This document shows, piece by piece, positions 1 through 7,845 of a DNA stretch of 12,530 nucleotides. The DNA is from Candidatus Coatesiibacteriota bacterium. Its GTDB lineage: Bacteria > B130-G9. The first letter of the stretch is position 1. Each line of letters opens with the position of its first letter. The stretch spans positions 1 to 12,530 of the forward strand of contig JAFGIT010000258.1 of NCBI GenBank assembly GCA_016929465.1. Direction: 5' to 3'. Position numbers and translations under genes: made by a program. The notes under the pieces were generated by a model, which saw nothing but the letters and a program-made list of their open reading frames with translations, did no database searches and had not been told where the DNA came from.

Positions 1-2
1 AT

Positions 3-164
3 CCATGGGGCAACTCATATCTGGTGTTCGTCTCCGGTCTTCCCGGCGGCAAGTCATCCGACAGCTACGCTTGGTGTATCTCAGCGGGACCGAACGGGAT
101 CATCGAGACGCCCACCTCCGAAGAAGAGGTCCAAGAGGACGACATCGGGGGATGGATTAGGTAG
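3..164 (+). CDS. C-terminal fragment of a pseudopilin-like protein (5' end outside window)
   Basis: Reading the third frame from the left edge gives an open stretch of 53 codons ending in TAG at 162-164. It contains NSYLVFVSGLPGG, then YAWCISAGPNGIIETP, an acidic run, EDDI, and ends GGWIR. The pattern 'tyrosine/tryptophan - S-GP-(D/N)G - T - acidic - DDI' is how many type II secretion or type IV pilus-like pseudopilins and related prepilin-type proteins end, where this segment lies at the end of the C-terminal beta domain. The diagnostic N-terminal methylation motif and hydrophobic helix would lie upstream of the window, so family membership is inferred from the tail only. The other two frames are also open here but give Arg/Pro-rich translations that look like shadows. 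It converges on the toxin gene, with only 28 bp between the two stops and no terminator visible. Confidence 0.5.
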   Translation, partial: PWGNSYLVFVSGLPGGKSSDSYAWCISAGPNGIIETPTSEEEVQEDDIGGWIR

Positions 165-192
165 TAGAAGATATCCAACCTGCACCAGACTT

Positions 193-549
193 TCACAGAT
201 CCAGGTCAATGCAGATCGCTATCGCTTTGGCGATATTCGAGACCACATCTTGTGGTAGAACGCCGAGTCGTTTGACGAAGCGTCGAGTCGATACAGAGCG
301 AATTTGAAACGCATCTGCTGCGGATGGCTTAGATAGCCCGTTGCTTTCGTTTGGATTGACGCTTGTCATCCACGGGAAAGCCTCATATTCGGGGGACCAC
401 TTGGTCATCGGCACAATAATCCGCAAAGACAATCTTCCGATACTCAAGGAACTCATGACAAGCGCGGGGCGCGTCTTTGATATTTCGGCTCCTCTGGTAG
501 GCGTTAAATCAACCAGCCAGATTTCGCCCCTATCAGGATTAGTCCTCAA
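193..549 (-). CDS. mazF: MazF/PemK-type endoribonuclease toxin
   Basis: 118-residue protein of the MazF/PemK type II toxin family, whose members are sequence-specific mRNA interferases acting in the cytoplasm. Visible family signatures in order are RGEIWLVDL (7-15), G-AE--KTRPALV (20-31) with the conserved Arg27, VPMTKW (46-51) with Thr49, and GL-K-S--D-FQIRSVS--R (71-89). Arg27 and Thr49 match the positions expected for the catalytic Arg/Thr pair of MazF. The length is typical and all core motifs are intact, so it looks functional. The only in-frame start near the N-terminus is TTG at 549-547. It lies inside the antitoxin gene, with a GAGG three bases ahead, so translation probably depends on coupling to antitoxin translation. 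Activity and RNA target cannot be read from the sequence. Confidence 0.9.
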   Translation of the reverse strand: MRTNPDRGEIWLVDLTPTRGAEISKTRPALVMSSLSIGRLSLRIIVPMTKWSPEYEAFPWMTSVNPNESNGLSKPSAADAFQIRSVSTRRFVKRLGVLPQDVVSNIAKAIAICIDLDL

Positions 550-826
550 AATCCTCGTCGTCCAGGCAAGTGAATTCTGTCAGATCCGGGTCGTTTTCAT
601 AGTGGCTTGCGGCAGCTTTGGCCGCTGCCTCCAGATAGGGGGCCCTGTCCTTCGCGGGCATTGAAAGCAGCCAATCAAGAAGTTCTGCATGCCGTCGAGT
701 TATATCAGGTTGGTCAGCTGCATCCTGCGGCGGATTGTACCGATTTTGATCGACCGCATTTCCTTTCTGGTCGCACTCTTCTATTACAACGACTTCCGCC
801 CGAGGTCCTCCGGGTGATAAATCCAT
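539..826 (-). CDS. Antitoxin of the MazF-like toxin
   Basis: 95-residue acidic protein immediately upstream of the toxin and overlapping it by 11 bp, the usual antitoxin-first order. The C-terminal half has the composition expected of toxin-neutralising tails: an amphipathic helix around RHAELLDWLLSMP (45-57), then YLEAAAKAAASHYENDP and DLTEF--LDDEDFED. I recall similar 'YENDPELTEF-ALDGEDF' tails in PemK/MazF antitoxins. The N-terminal ~40 residues show no obvious ribbon-helix-helix or AbrB motif, so the DNA-binding part is not identified. The start is ATG 826-824, with GAGGG (837-833) six bases upstream and an in-frame stop just before it. A second reading frame from ATG 849 gives a 21-codon ORF ending at 784. 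It could be a leader or the remnant of a longer N-terminus. Naming as an antitoxin is firm from context; the fold is not. Confidence 0.8.
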   Translation of the reverse strand: MDLSPGGPRAEVVVIEECDQKGNAVDQNRYNPPQDAADQPDITRRHAELLDWLLSMPAKDRAPYLEAAAKAAASHYENDPDLTEFTCLDDEDFED

Positions 827-861
827 TTGATGCCCTCAATTAGTTTCATATATGCACAGTT

Positions 862-890
862 AATGTGGTGTACTCAACTGGAAATGTCAA
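862..890 (-). promoter_or_regulatory. Candidate sigma70-type promoter of the toxin-antitoxin operon
   Basis: On the minus strand a perfect TTGACA (890-885) is followed, 17 bases later, by CACATT (867-862), a weak -10 hexamer matching TATAAT at three of six positions. It lies about 36 bp ahead of the antitoxin start. A palindromic CATATATG (847-854) sits between promoter and start and could be part of an operator for autoregulation. This is inferred from position only. Confidence 0.35.
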
Positions 891-910
891 GTTTTGGACA
901 CAAGTCATCG

Positions 911-945
911 TAAAAGAGAAAAAGGGGGACGCCGGAGCGCCCCCC
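911..945 (-). terminator. Rho-independent terminator of the glyS-ppdK unit
   Basis: Read on the minus strand, a GC-rich hairpin is followed directly by a T-rich tract (CTTTTTCTCTTTTA, 924-911). The 5' arm is GGGGG then CGC, the loop TCCG, and the 3' arm GCG then CCCCC with one bulged base. It lies 75 bp after the ppdK stop and in the right orientation. It also separates ppdK from the toxin-antitoxin promoter candidate. Confidence 0.85.
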
Positions 946-961
946 ATGAATTCACAAATCT

Positions 962-986
962 CGGCTGCGTGTAATTTTCGCAGCCG
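962..986. repeat. Perfect 8-bp inverted repeat downstream of ppdK
   Basis: CGGCTGCG (962-969) and CGCAGCCG (979-986) form a perfect stem with a 9-base AT-rich loop. It lies between the ppdK stop and the main terminator. Neither strand has a clear T-run right after it, so it is more likely an mRNA 3'-end stabilising hairpin or auxiliary terminator than a primary one. Confidence 0.6.
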
Positions 987-1019
987 CTTGGACAGGCTGG
1001 AAAGCCCACCCCACAATTG

Positions 1020-3650
1020 TTACCTCTTGAACCTGACGGCGGCCTGTGCTGCGGCAATTCTCGCGACTGGCACCCTGAACGGGGAACAGCTGACGTAGTT
1101 CATGCCGACCTTGTGGCAGAACTCGACCGAATTCGGCTCACCGCCATGCTCACCGCAGATGCCGATTTTGAGCTTCGGATTGGTCTTTCTCCCGCGCTCG
1201 ACGCCCATCTTCACCATTCCACCAACGCCATCGACATCGATGCTCTGGAATGGATCCCTCGGAAGAATGCCGCGCTCGAGATACTCGGCGATGAACTTGC
1301 CGGCATCGTCACGGCTGTAACCGAACGTCATCTGGGTCAGGTCGTTCGTCCCAAAGGAGAAGAACTGTGCAACCTTCGCCACCTGGTCCGCAACCACGCA
1401 TGCCCTCGGGATCTCGATCATGGTGCCGACGAGGTAATCGACCTCGGTTCCCATTCTTCCGAAGACCTCCTTGGCTGCAGCATCGACAACCTTCTTCTGG
1501 TTCTCGAGCTCCTCGACCTTGCCGATTAGCGGGACCATAACCTCGGGGAAGACCTTCACGCCTTCCTTCTTCACCGTGCAGGCTGCCTCGAAGATCGCAG
1601 TCGCCTGCATCTCGGTGATCTCCGGCATGGAGATACCCAGTCGGCAACCACGGTGACCGAGCATCGGGTTCATCTCTTTGAGTTCTTCGACCTTATTCTT
1701 CAGGTGCTCAAAAGACACACCCATATCAGCCGCGAGTGACTTGATATCGGATTCGGCTGAGGGAAGGAACTCATGGAGCGGTGGATCCAGGAGGCGGATT
1801 GTGACCGGTAGGCCGTCCATCGCCTTGAAGATGCCGATGAAGTCCTCACGCTGCATCGGGAGAAGCTTCTTGAGGGCCGCACGTCTTCCCTTCTCATCCT
1901 CGGCAAGAATCATCTCACGCATCGCCGGCAGACGGTCCGCCTCGAAGAACATGTGCTCTGTTCTCGTGAGGCCGATGCCCTCTGCACCGAAGTCGCGGGC
2001 TCTCTTCGAGTCCTTCGGGTTGTCCGCATTGGTACGAACTCCGAGCTGGCGGACCTCATCGACCCAGCCCATGAACTTGCCGAAGTCCCCGGACATCTCG
2101 GGATCGACGAGCTTCGCGGAGCCTGTCGCAACGAGCCCCTTCGCCCCATCGAGAGTGATGATATCGCCTTCCTTGAGCGTTACGCCACCGACCGTCATGG
2201 TCTTCTTTTCTTCGTCGATCGAAAGGGCGCTTACGCCTGCGACGCAGCACTTGCCCATTCCGCGTGCAACGACGGCCGCGTGTGAGGTCATTCCGCCGCG
2301 TGCGGTCAGGATACCCTCTGCAGCGATCATTCCGCCGACGTCCTCAGGAGATGTCTCGGCTCGGACCAGGACGACTTTCTCTTTGCGCTCTTTCGCAGCA
2401 ATCGCGTCATGCGCGTGGAAGACGATGCCGCCAACCGCAGCGCCAGGAGATGCAGGAAGTCCTTTTGCTATAACATTGAGTTTCTCGTTCGGATCGATGC
2501 CCCTGTGGAGCATCTGCTCGATGTGGTCAGGCTCTACGCGAAGGATTGCTTCTTCCTTCGTGATCATGCCGCTTTCGACCATGTCAACCGCAACCTTGAT
2601 CGCAGCCGGTCCGGTCCTCTTACCGTTTCTCGTCTGGAGCATATAGAGCTCGCCGTGCTCGATGGTGAACTCGATGTCCTGCATGTCGCGATAGTGCTTC
2701 TCGAGGCGCTCTCTAATATCAACGAGCTGATCATAAGCGTGTGGCATCTGCTCTTTCAGCTTACCGATCTTCTCGGGTGTGCGGATACCGGCTACGACGT
2801 CCTCGCCCTGGGCGTTCATCAGATACTCGCCATAGAACTCGTTCGCGCCGGTCGCGGGGTCTCTCGTGAATGCCACGCCGGTTCCGGACTTCTCGCCGGT
2901 GTTGCCGAAGACCATCGCCTGGACGTTGACCGCGGTGCCCCAATCTTCGGAGATGCCATACTTCGCCCTGTAGGTCTTCGCACGCTCGTTGAACCAGGAC
3001 TTGAAGACTGCATTGATGGCGAGTTTGAGCTGCTCTATCGGGTCCTCTGGGAATGCCTTGCCAGTTTTCTCCTGGACCATCTTCTTGCCCGCCTCGGCAA
3101 CAGCCTTCAGGCTGTCCGCGGAGAGCTCGGTGTCGAGCTTCGCACCGTGCTTTTCCTTCTCGGCCTCGAGGATCTTCTCGAACGCGGAGTGAGGCACGCC
3201 CAGGACGACATCGCCAAACATCGTCACGAATCTTCTATAGCTGTCATAAGCAAAGCGGGCGTCGCCGGCCTTCTTGGCCAATCCCTCGACCGTGGTGTCG
3301 TTGAGGCCCAGATTCAGGACCGTGTCCATCATGCCAGGCATGGAAACACGTGCGCCGGAGCGTACCGAGACCAGCAGCGGATTCGCGGGATCGCTGAAGC
3401 TCTTGTTCGTTAGGGCTTCCACCTTGGCAAGCTGCTTCTCTAACTCGGCCCACATACCCTCGGGGTAGTTGCCGCCGCTCTTGAAATACTCGATGCAGGC
3501 CTCTGTGCTTATGGTGAAACCCGGTGGAACCGGTATGCCCAACCGGGCCATTTCCGCAAGGTTCGCGCCTTTACCTCCCAAGAGGTCTTTCATCTCAGCG
3601 CTGCCCTCAGCGCTGCCACCACCAAATGCATATACGTACTTGTGTGCCAT
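1020..3650 (-). CDS. ppdK: Pyruvate, phosphate dikinase
   Basis: 876-residue cytoplasmic enzyme that interconverts pyruvate + ATP + Pi and PEP + AMP + PPi, used in gluconeogenesis or PPi-linked glycolysis. Family length is about 870-880 residues, so it is complete. The N-terminal nucleotide-binding domain starts with GGKGANLAEMARLGIPVPPG (25-44) and has VRSGAR--MPGMMDT (96-110). The central phosphohistidine domain has GGMTSHAAVVARG with the phosphorylated His at 457. The C-terminal PEP/pyruvate TIM barrel has GLTRTEHMFF (560-569), GHRGCRLG (665-672), FFSFGTNDLTQM (763-774) and GICGEHGG with the catalytic Cys832. The open frame extends to a TTG at 3671, but the start is better placed at ATG 3650. 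GGAGG (3665-3661) precedes it, and MAHKYVYAFGGG is the usual N-terminus. The gene follows glyS by 80 bp, a neighbourhood I recall from other bacteria, and ends at a strong terminator. Confidence 0.98.
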   Translation of the reverse strand: MAHKYVYAFGGGSAEGSAEMKDLLGGKGANLAEMARLGIPVPPGFTISTEACIEYFKSGGNYPEGMWAELEKQLAKVEALTNKSFSDPANPLLVSVRSGARVSMPGMMDTVLNLGLNDTTVEGLAKKAGDARFAYDSYRRFVTMFGDVVLGVPHSAFEKILEAEKEKHGAKLDTELSADSLKAVAEAGKKMVQEKTGKAFPEDPIEQLKLAINAVFKSWFNERAKTYRAKYGISEDWGTAVNVQAMVFGNTGEKSGTGVAFTRDPATGANEFYGEYLMNAQGEDVVAGIRTPEKIGKLKEQMPHAYDQLVDIRERLEKHYRDMQDIEFTIEHGELYMLQTRNGKRTGPAAIKVAVDMVESGMITKEEAILRVEPDHIEQMLHRGIDPNEKLNVIAKGLPASPGAAVGGIVFHAHDAIAAKERKEKVVLVRAETSPEDVGGMIAAEGILTARGGMTSHAAVVARGMGKCCVAGVSALSIDEEKKTMTVGGVTLKEGDIITLDGAKGLVATGSAKLVDPEMSGDFGKFMGWVDEVRQLGVRTNADNPKDSKRARDFGAEGIGLTRTEHMFFEADRLPAMREMILAEDEKGRRAALKKLLPMQREDFIGIFKAMDGLPVTIRLLDPPLHEFLPSAESDIKSLAADMGVSFEHLKNKVEELKEMNPMLGHRGCRLGISMPEITEMQATAIFEAACTVKKEGVKVFPEVMVPLIGKVEELENQKKVVDAAAKEVFGRMGTEVDYLVGTMIEIPRACVVADQVAKVAQFFSFGTNDLTQMTFGYSRDDAGKFIAEYLERGILPRDPFQSIDVDGVGGMVKMGVERGRKTNPKLKIGICGEHGGEPNSVEFCHKVGMNYVSCSPFRVPVARIAAAQAAVRFKR

Positions 3651-3660
3651 TTTCTGGCTA

Positions 3661-3665
3661 CCTCC
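3661..3665 (-). promoter_or_regulatory. Shine-Dalgarno sequence fixing the ppdK start
   Basis: GGAGG on the minus strand, ten bases before ATG 3650-3648. It lies inside the seven-codon extension that a TTG start at 3671 would add, so it argues for the ATG. Confidence 0.75.
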
Positions 3666-3730
3666 GATCAATTTGTCTTAACGGAAAGGATTTCAAAGAG
3701 AAACCTGACACGGGCAAATCGTCAGATTGC

Positions 3731-5890
3731 CTAATTCCTCTCCACGACGATCTTGGAAAAATCAGCAATAGAACTGAACATATTCGTCAACCTCGCCAAC
3801 AATGCAAGGCGATTTTGCCGGATGCCCTCGTCATCGACCATGACCATCACATGATCGAAGAAATCATCTATAGCAGGCCGCAAGCCAGCAATCAACCTCA
3901 GCGCGGCGAGATATTCTCTCTTCTCGACTGCTAGTCGGACCTCGTCCTCGATCCCCCTGATGCTCTCGAACAGGCGAATCTCCTGGTCCTCGTTCAGGAG
4001 GCCAGGATTCAATTCCCCCCAATTCTCGCCCTTCAGGATGTTCGAGGCTCGCTTGAGGCCGGTCGTGAGCGATTCAAACTGCTCATCTTTGGAGAACTCC
4101 TGCAGCGCGAGCGCCCTCGCCCTGAGATCGACCACGTCGTCGCAATCGCACGCAAGGACGGCGCCGACCAGGTCGTGCCGCATTGATTCCCGGTTCACGA
4201 GGTTGAATGACAGGCGCTGCTTGACGAACTCGAGGATTCGCTGGCCCAATCCCTCATCGGGCTTGATCAGCCCATCCTTCTCGAGCCAGACTACGGCTGC
4301 ATCGAACGCCGCAAGGAGCGGCAGGCCATACCCGGAGTCCAGGAGAATGGATACGACGCCCTGGGCCTCTCGCCGAAGTCCGAGCGGGTCCTGCGAGCCC
4401 TTCGGGATGTGCCCAGCGCCGAAGAAGGCGCAGAGGCTGTCGATCTTGTCCGCGAGCGCGAGCACGCGTCCGCAATCCGTCTTTGGCGGCACATCGTCGA
4501 TGCCCCTCGGGCGATAGTGCTCCGAGATCGCATCACCGATCTCCCCCGCGTCACCCGAGAGTTTCGAGTAGGCGCCGCCCATAACTCCCTGGAGCTCGGG
4601 AAATTCGCCGACCATGTGCGTGACCAGGTCCGCCTTGCACAGAAGCCCAGCACGCCCACAATGCCCCTTGAACTCGTCGATTGGGCATCCGCCGACCTCC
4701 GCTTCGCCGGAGAAAAAGAGGTCGGCTATCTCGGGCGCCAGCTTTGAGAGGCGCCTCGACTTCATTAGTAGGTCCCCAAGTCCCTTGTGCAAGGCCATCC
4801 CCTGCAGACGCGGGAGTATCTCCTCGAGAGAACTCTTCTGGTCCTCTGCGTAGAAGAACGCGGCGTCTTCCAGCCGCGCCTCGAGCACCGCCTCGTTGCC
4901 TCCTCTTACGATCTCCTCATCGGCCTCGGGATTAGCCAACAGAGCAACGAAGTGGGGTAATAGCTTCTGAGAATACTCATCCGCCTTGAAGCCGCCGGAT
5001 GGCTTTGAAAAGAACTTGGGTCTTGTTGCGAGAAAATATTGATGGTGCCAGAGGCATGTCGTCAGAACAGGCTCCGGTAATTCAAGAAAGCGTGGATCGA
5101 AGCCGCCATGCGTCACCATTGGTGAATCGACCGAGTCCGCGAGTATCGACAGCATCTCCTGGTCATGGATGACCTCGCAGCCGAGCTTCTCCTCGAGCTG
5201 CTTGATACCCGCCTCGATCGCCTTTGTGCGGCAATCATGGCTGACTGCGATGTAGTTCTGGGCCATATCGGAGAAGTATGAGCTGGCCTCCGCGATCGAT
5301 ATACCTTTATCCCCCTGGGTCCACGTGCCATGTGTGACCTGATTCGACCTGACGCCGAAGATCGTGCAGTCGATCAACTCATGCCCGAATATCGCCAAAA
5401 TCCAGCGGATCGGCCTTCCAAATGAGTATTTCTCCTCGGACCACCGCATCATCTTGGGGAATGAGAATGATTCCACGAGGTCTGTGAAAACTTCGGGAAG
5501 GACTTCGACCGATGGCTTGCCTTTGAATGCTTTCTTAGCCGCGACATACTCGCCTTTGGAAGTCTCCACCGAATAGAGCTCCTCGACCGGAACGCCCGCT
5601 GAACGTGCAAAGCCCATCGCGGCCTTTGTCGGGTTTCCGGCCTGGTCGTATGCGACTCTAAGGGCAGGTCCAGTGCAGACCTCTTCGGAATCGGCCTGCT
5701 TATCGACGCAGCTGGCGAGTTCGAACGACAGGCGTCGGGGTGTGCCATAGACCTCCAGGCCGTCGAATCCGATGCGGTATTTAGTAAGAAGCTCGGGAAC
5801 GGTTCTCTCGATGTGCTCCCGGCCGTATTTGACAAAACTTGGGGGTAGATCTTCCACCCCGATCTCGAATAAAAGCTGTCTTTCGCCCAA
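3731..5890 (-). CDS. glyS: Glycyl-tRNA synthetase beta subunit
   Basis: 719-residue beta subunit of the bacterial alpha2/beta2 glycyl-tRNA synthetase, which recognises tRNA-Gly in the cytoplasm. The amino-acid and ATP site is on the alpha subunit. Features in order are QLLFEIGVEDLPPSF (5-19), YGTPRRLSFEL (48-58), MMRWSEEKYSFGRPIRWI (147-164), GNEAVLEARLEDAAFFYAED (331-350), the HD-like region with KADLVTHMVGEFPELQGVMG (419-438) and ADKIDSLCAFFGAGHIPKGS (480-499), and a C-terminal DALR-type anticodon-binding region near FFDHVMVMVDD, ending ADFSKIVVERN. No conserved block is missing. The frame is open to a TTG at 5944, but those 18 extra codons do not resemble the family. TTG 5890 lies ten bases after GGAGG and two codons before the conserved block. 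The alpha-subunit gene glyQ, normally adjacent or fused, is absent: a beta-helix gene lies 149 bp upstream and ppdK 80 bp downstream. Confidence 0.96.
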   Translation of the reverse strand: MGERQLLFEIGVEDLPPSFVKYGREHIERTVPELLTKYRIGFDGLEVYGTPRRLSFELASCVDKQADSEEVCTGPALRVAYDQAGNPTKAAMGFARSAGVPVEELYSVETSKGEYVAAKKAFKGKPSVEVLPEVFTDLVESFSFPKMMRWSEEKYSFGRPIRWILAIFGHELIDCTIFGVRSNQVTHGTWTQGDKGISIAEASSYFSDMAQNYIAVSHDCRTKAIEAGIKQLEEKLGCEVIHDQEMLSILADSVDSPMVTHGGFDPRFLELPEPVLTTCLWHHQYFLATRPKFFSKPSGGFKADEYSQKLLPHFVALLANPEADEEIVRGGNEAVLEARLEDAAFFYAEDQKSSLEEILPRLQGMALHKGLGDLLMKSRRLSKLAPEIADLFFSGEAEVGGCPIDEFKGHCGRAGLLCKADLVTHMVGEFPELQGVMGGAYSKLSGDAGEIGDAISEHYRPRGIDDVPPKTDCGRVLALADKIDSLCAFFGAGHIPKGSQDPLGLRREAQGVVSILLDSGYGLPLLAAFDAAVVWLEKDGLIKPDEGLGQRILEFVKQRLSFNLVNRESMRHDLVGAVLACDCDDVVDLRARALALQEFSKDEQFESLTTGLKRASNILKGENWGELNPGLLNEDQEIRLFESIRGIEDEVRLAVEKREYLAALRLIAGLRPAIDDFFDHVMVMVDDEGIRQNRLALLARLTNMFSSIADFSKIVVERN

Positions 5891-5905
5891 TCTCCATTGA
5901 CCTCC
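5888..5905 (-). promoter_or_regulatory. Ribosome binding site and TTG start of glyS
   Basis: GGAGG (5905-5901), then ten bases, then TTG (5890-5888) leading into GERQLLFEIG. A nearer ATG (5896-5894) is out of frame with the synthetase. The unusual start codon is therefore decided by frame, family N-terminus and the Shine-Dalgarno sequence. Confidence 0.65.
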
Positions 5906-6038
5906 GAATTCTAAACCACTGAGCCATATATATGCCTCATGCAATCGAGCAAGGCAACCGATTCGGGGGGGAGGTCGGGCCGTTAATCAAAATCGCCAAA
6001 TTGGAGGTGCTAAAGGGAAGCCTCTGCGCGATCTCCGG

Positions 6039-7514
6039 CTATGGAATCGGATAATGAGCACCCATATCGACCGTTCCGGTATCCGGCGTCCCATCCATTT
6101 GCGCGGTCATGCCGGATAGCCCCGCCTCCTCGGCAGAGCGGCTTCCGGCGTCGATGCAGGGACTGCCGGGCCTCAAGTAGTACCTGAAACCGCTAATCAA
6201 TTCCCCGCCAAATTGCGGGTCAAGGTCAATATTCCCCTCGCCTAAATATCCCCCCTTCACACAACAGAAACTAGCGGAGACGTAGTCGAGCATAGTCTTA
6301 CTGCCAACAGAATCTTCCCAAATGACGCAGTCGGTGATTTCTGTGCTGATTCCGCTCAGGTATATGCCCGCGCCTATGGAGGCGATATTATTCACGATTG
6401 TATTGTTCGATATTTCACGCACTGCAATCTCATACGAGTATGCATAAATATAAATTCCCCCTCCCCACTGAGCTTCATTATTGGCAATTGTGTTATTCAC
6501 GATTCTCGCGGCACTATTACGGCAATAGATTCCGCCTCCACGATCACTCTCATCGATGCAATCGACTTTGTTCCAGGAAATCACATTATTCATGATCTCC
6601 GGCGAACCACCTCCGCAGTAAATGCCTCCTCCCCCGTAACCGGACCCCGTGTTCTCAATTATGGTATTATTCGTGATAAGAATTGAACTGTCCAGGCAAC
6701 AAATTCCGCCGCCCGCGTGACTCTTGAGATGTCCACTCAAAATTGCGCCCGTAATCGTGAATCCGTCAATCGCAGCATTGTGAACATCCTCAGCCAGGAT
6801 GACGTTGGCGTCTGAGTCGTCAGCGTCGATTATTGCTCCCGGCTCATCGGCGATTAGAGATACCCAGCTCTTCATTTCCAACGGAAAGGTCTCTCCATCC
6901 CCACACCAAGTATAGGTCCCGGGAGCGATATGGATGGTAGTCGGGATCCCCTCCAGGCTGTCGATCGAACATAGCGCACGTGTGATCGATCTCCAGGGCG
7001 CATCCTCCATGCCATAATTTTTATCATTGCCGCATTCCGCATCCACATAGTAGTCCGTTGCCTGAGGCATACCGGCCAGGAATCCTGCGGAATCGATGCA
7101 GCCCAGTAAATCCGTCGTTCCGGCCCGAGTGAGGGCCGCGAGAAAGAAGAACTCCCCCGGCTCATTTATTGGTGGGATATCGCACGGCAGCAGGAAGCGG
7201 AAGCAGCTATCTAGATGTCTCCCGTATCTAAGGTAATAGTTCTCAATCCAGGGAGTATTGATTCCCTCTGTCCAACCGTCTTGGGAAAGCGTGTAAAGCA
7301 CCCCATCAGGATTGAGTAGCCCGATGTAAACGTCCACGTAGACTGCCTCGGGGCCAGGATATGGGGCCTCGAGACTCACTTCGATTGTATCTCCCGCCTG
7401 GTAAAGGCTGCTGTCCGTATAGATTGAGATTTGAGGTGCTGCTATTGCATTCGATAGTCCGAATGACAAAGCTATCATTAGAATGGTGATGCTGTAATAT
7501 ATCAACGTCTTCAT
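6039..7514 (-). CDS. Secreted right-handed parallel beta-helix protein (DUF1565-like)
   Basis: 491 residues from ATG 7514-7512, which has GGAGG (7526-7522) seven bases upstream. A longer open frame to 7583 lacks such support. Residues 1-26 are a signal peptide (Lys near the N-terminus, a hydrophobic core, then AIA before APQ), so it is exported. Residues ~27-150 form a beta-rich domain with YQAGDTIEVSLEA and VYVDVYIGLLNPDG, resembling domains that precede beta-helices in environmental secreted proteins. Residues ~155-260 match my memory of DUF1565 (YYVDAECGNDKNYG, PWRSITRAL, IHIAPGTY, IDGFTITGA). Residues ~268-400 carry rungs with recurring GGGIYC and NNTI--N. The end has SPCIDAG and VDMGAHYP, typical of this class. 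No catalytic triad of a known lyase or hydrolase family is evident, so a glycan-binding or degrading role is only a guess. Its start overlaps the upstream stop as ATGA. The gene looks more AT-rich than ppdK and glyS. Confidence 0.85.
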   Translation of the reverse strand: MKTLIYYSITILMIALSFGLSNAIAAPQISIYTDSSLYQAGDTIEVSLEAPYPGPEAVYVDVYIGLLNPDGVLYTLSQDGWTEGINTPWIENYYLRYGRHLDSCFRFLLPCDIPPINEPGEFFFLAALTRAGTTDLLGCIDSAGFLAGMPQATDYYVDAECGNDKNYGMEDAPWRSITRALCSIDSLEGIPTTIHIAPGTYTWCGDGETFPLEMKSWVSLIADEPGAIIDADDSDANVILAEDVHNAAIDGFTITGAILSGHLKSHAGGGICCLDSSILITNNTIIENTGSGYGGGGIYCGGGSPEIMNNVISWNKVDCIDESDRGGGIYCRNSAARIVNNTIANNEAQWGGGIYIYAYSYEIAVREISNNTIVNNIASIGAGIYLSGISTEITDCVIWEDSVGSKTMLDYVSASFCCVKGGYLGEGNIDLDPQFGGELISGFRYYLRPGSPCIDAGSRSAEEAGLSGMTAQMDGTPDTGTVDMGAHYPIP

Positions 7515-7845
7515 TCCCCTTCCTCCTTCTCTTCTGTTGCAAGAATCACGTCCAATTCGCGGAAAGTGCGCGAAACGGGACATGTTTTCTCAATAAAGGT
7601 CCGGTATTCTGCCGGATTTAATGATTCCCTCCCCAAGATCTCCCTCGCCTCGGCCGGCATATTGAAGATGTATTCTCGCGGGTAGAGGTCGCCTGCGCCC
7701 TGCCAGTCACGAATGAGCGGCATCAGCCCTGCAGCCATCGATTCGGCGAGCGTGCAATGCTCCCCCTCCGAAATGCTGGTGGAGATGAAGTAGTCCTTAT
7801 CTGCAAAGAACTCGTTCATGTCGTCTTGCCAGGGGTGGAAGACTG
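7511..7845 (-). pseudogene. C-terminal remnant of a GT4-like glycosyltransferase (5' two-thirds missing)
   Basis: From about VFHPWQDDMNEFF onward the frame is a clear GT-B glycosyltransferase C-terminus: DKDYFISTSISEGEHC, an E-x7-E motif (EGEHCTLAE), ESMAAGLMPLIRDW, GAGDLYP, EYIFNMP, and a terminal helix region ending VILATEEKEEGE. Intact members run to roughly 350-400 residues; only about 107 remain, so the acceptor domain and half of the donor-binding domain are gone. Upstream of ~7845 the same frame runs antisense-like through the TPR gene's true 3' end and is not glycosyltransferase. The natural ATG of DDMNEF (7819-7817) overlaps the TPR stop as ATGA, so a 102-residue product could be made by coupled translation. 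The end overlaps the beta-helix start, again as ATGA. An expressed half-domain with a new role is possible, but loss of function is the simpler reading. Confidence 0.8.

Noticed and set aside
1678-3413. Long plus-strand open frames (over 300 codons) opposite ppdK
   Set aside because: They lie entirely antisense to a fully conserved enzyme. Their translations are Ser/Arg-rich with no recognisable domain. They follow from codon bias in the real gene.
3960-4935. Plus- and minus-frame open stretches inside glyS
   Set aside because: Shadows of the glyS coding sequence: Arg/Ser/Pro-rich, no ribosome binding sites, no family resemblance.
5891-5944. glyS start at the upstream TTG (5944)
   Set aside because: It adds 18 residues not found in the family and contains the Shine-Dalgarno sequence that serves the later TTG.
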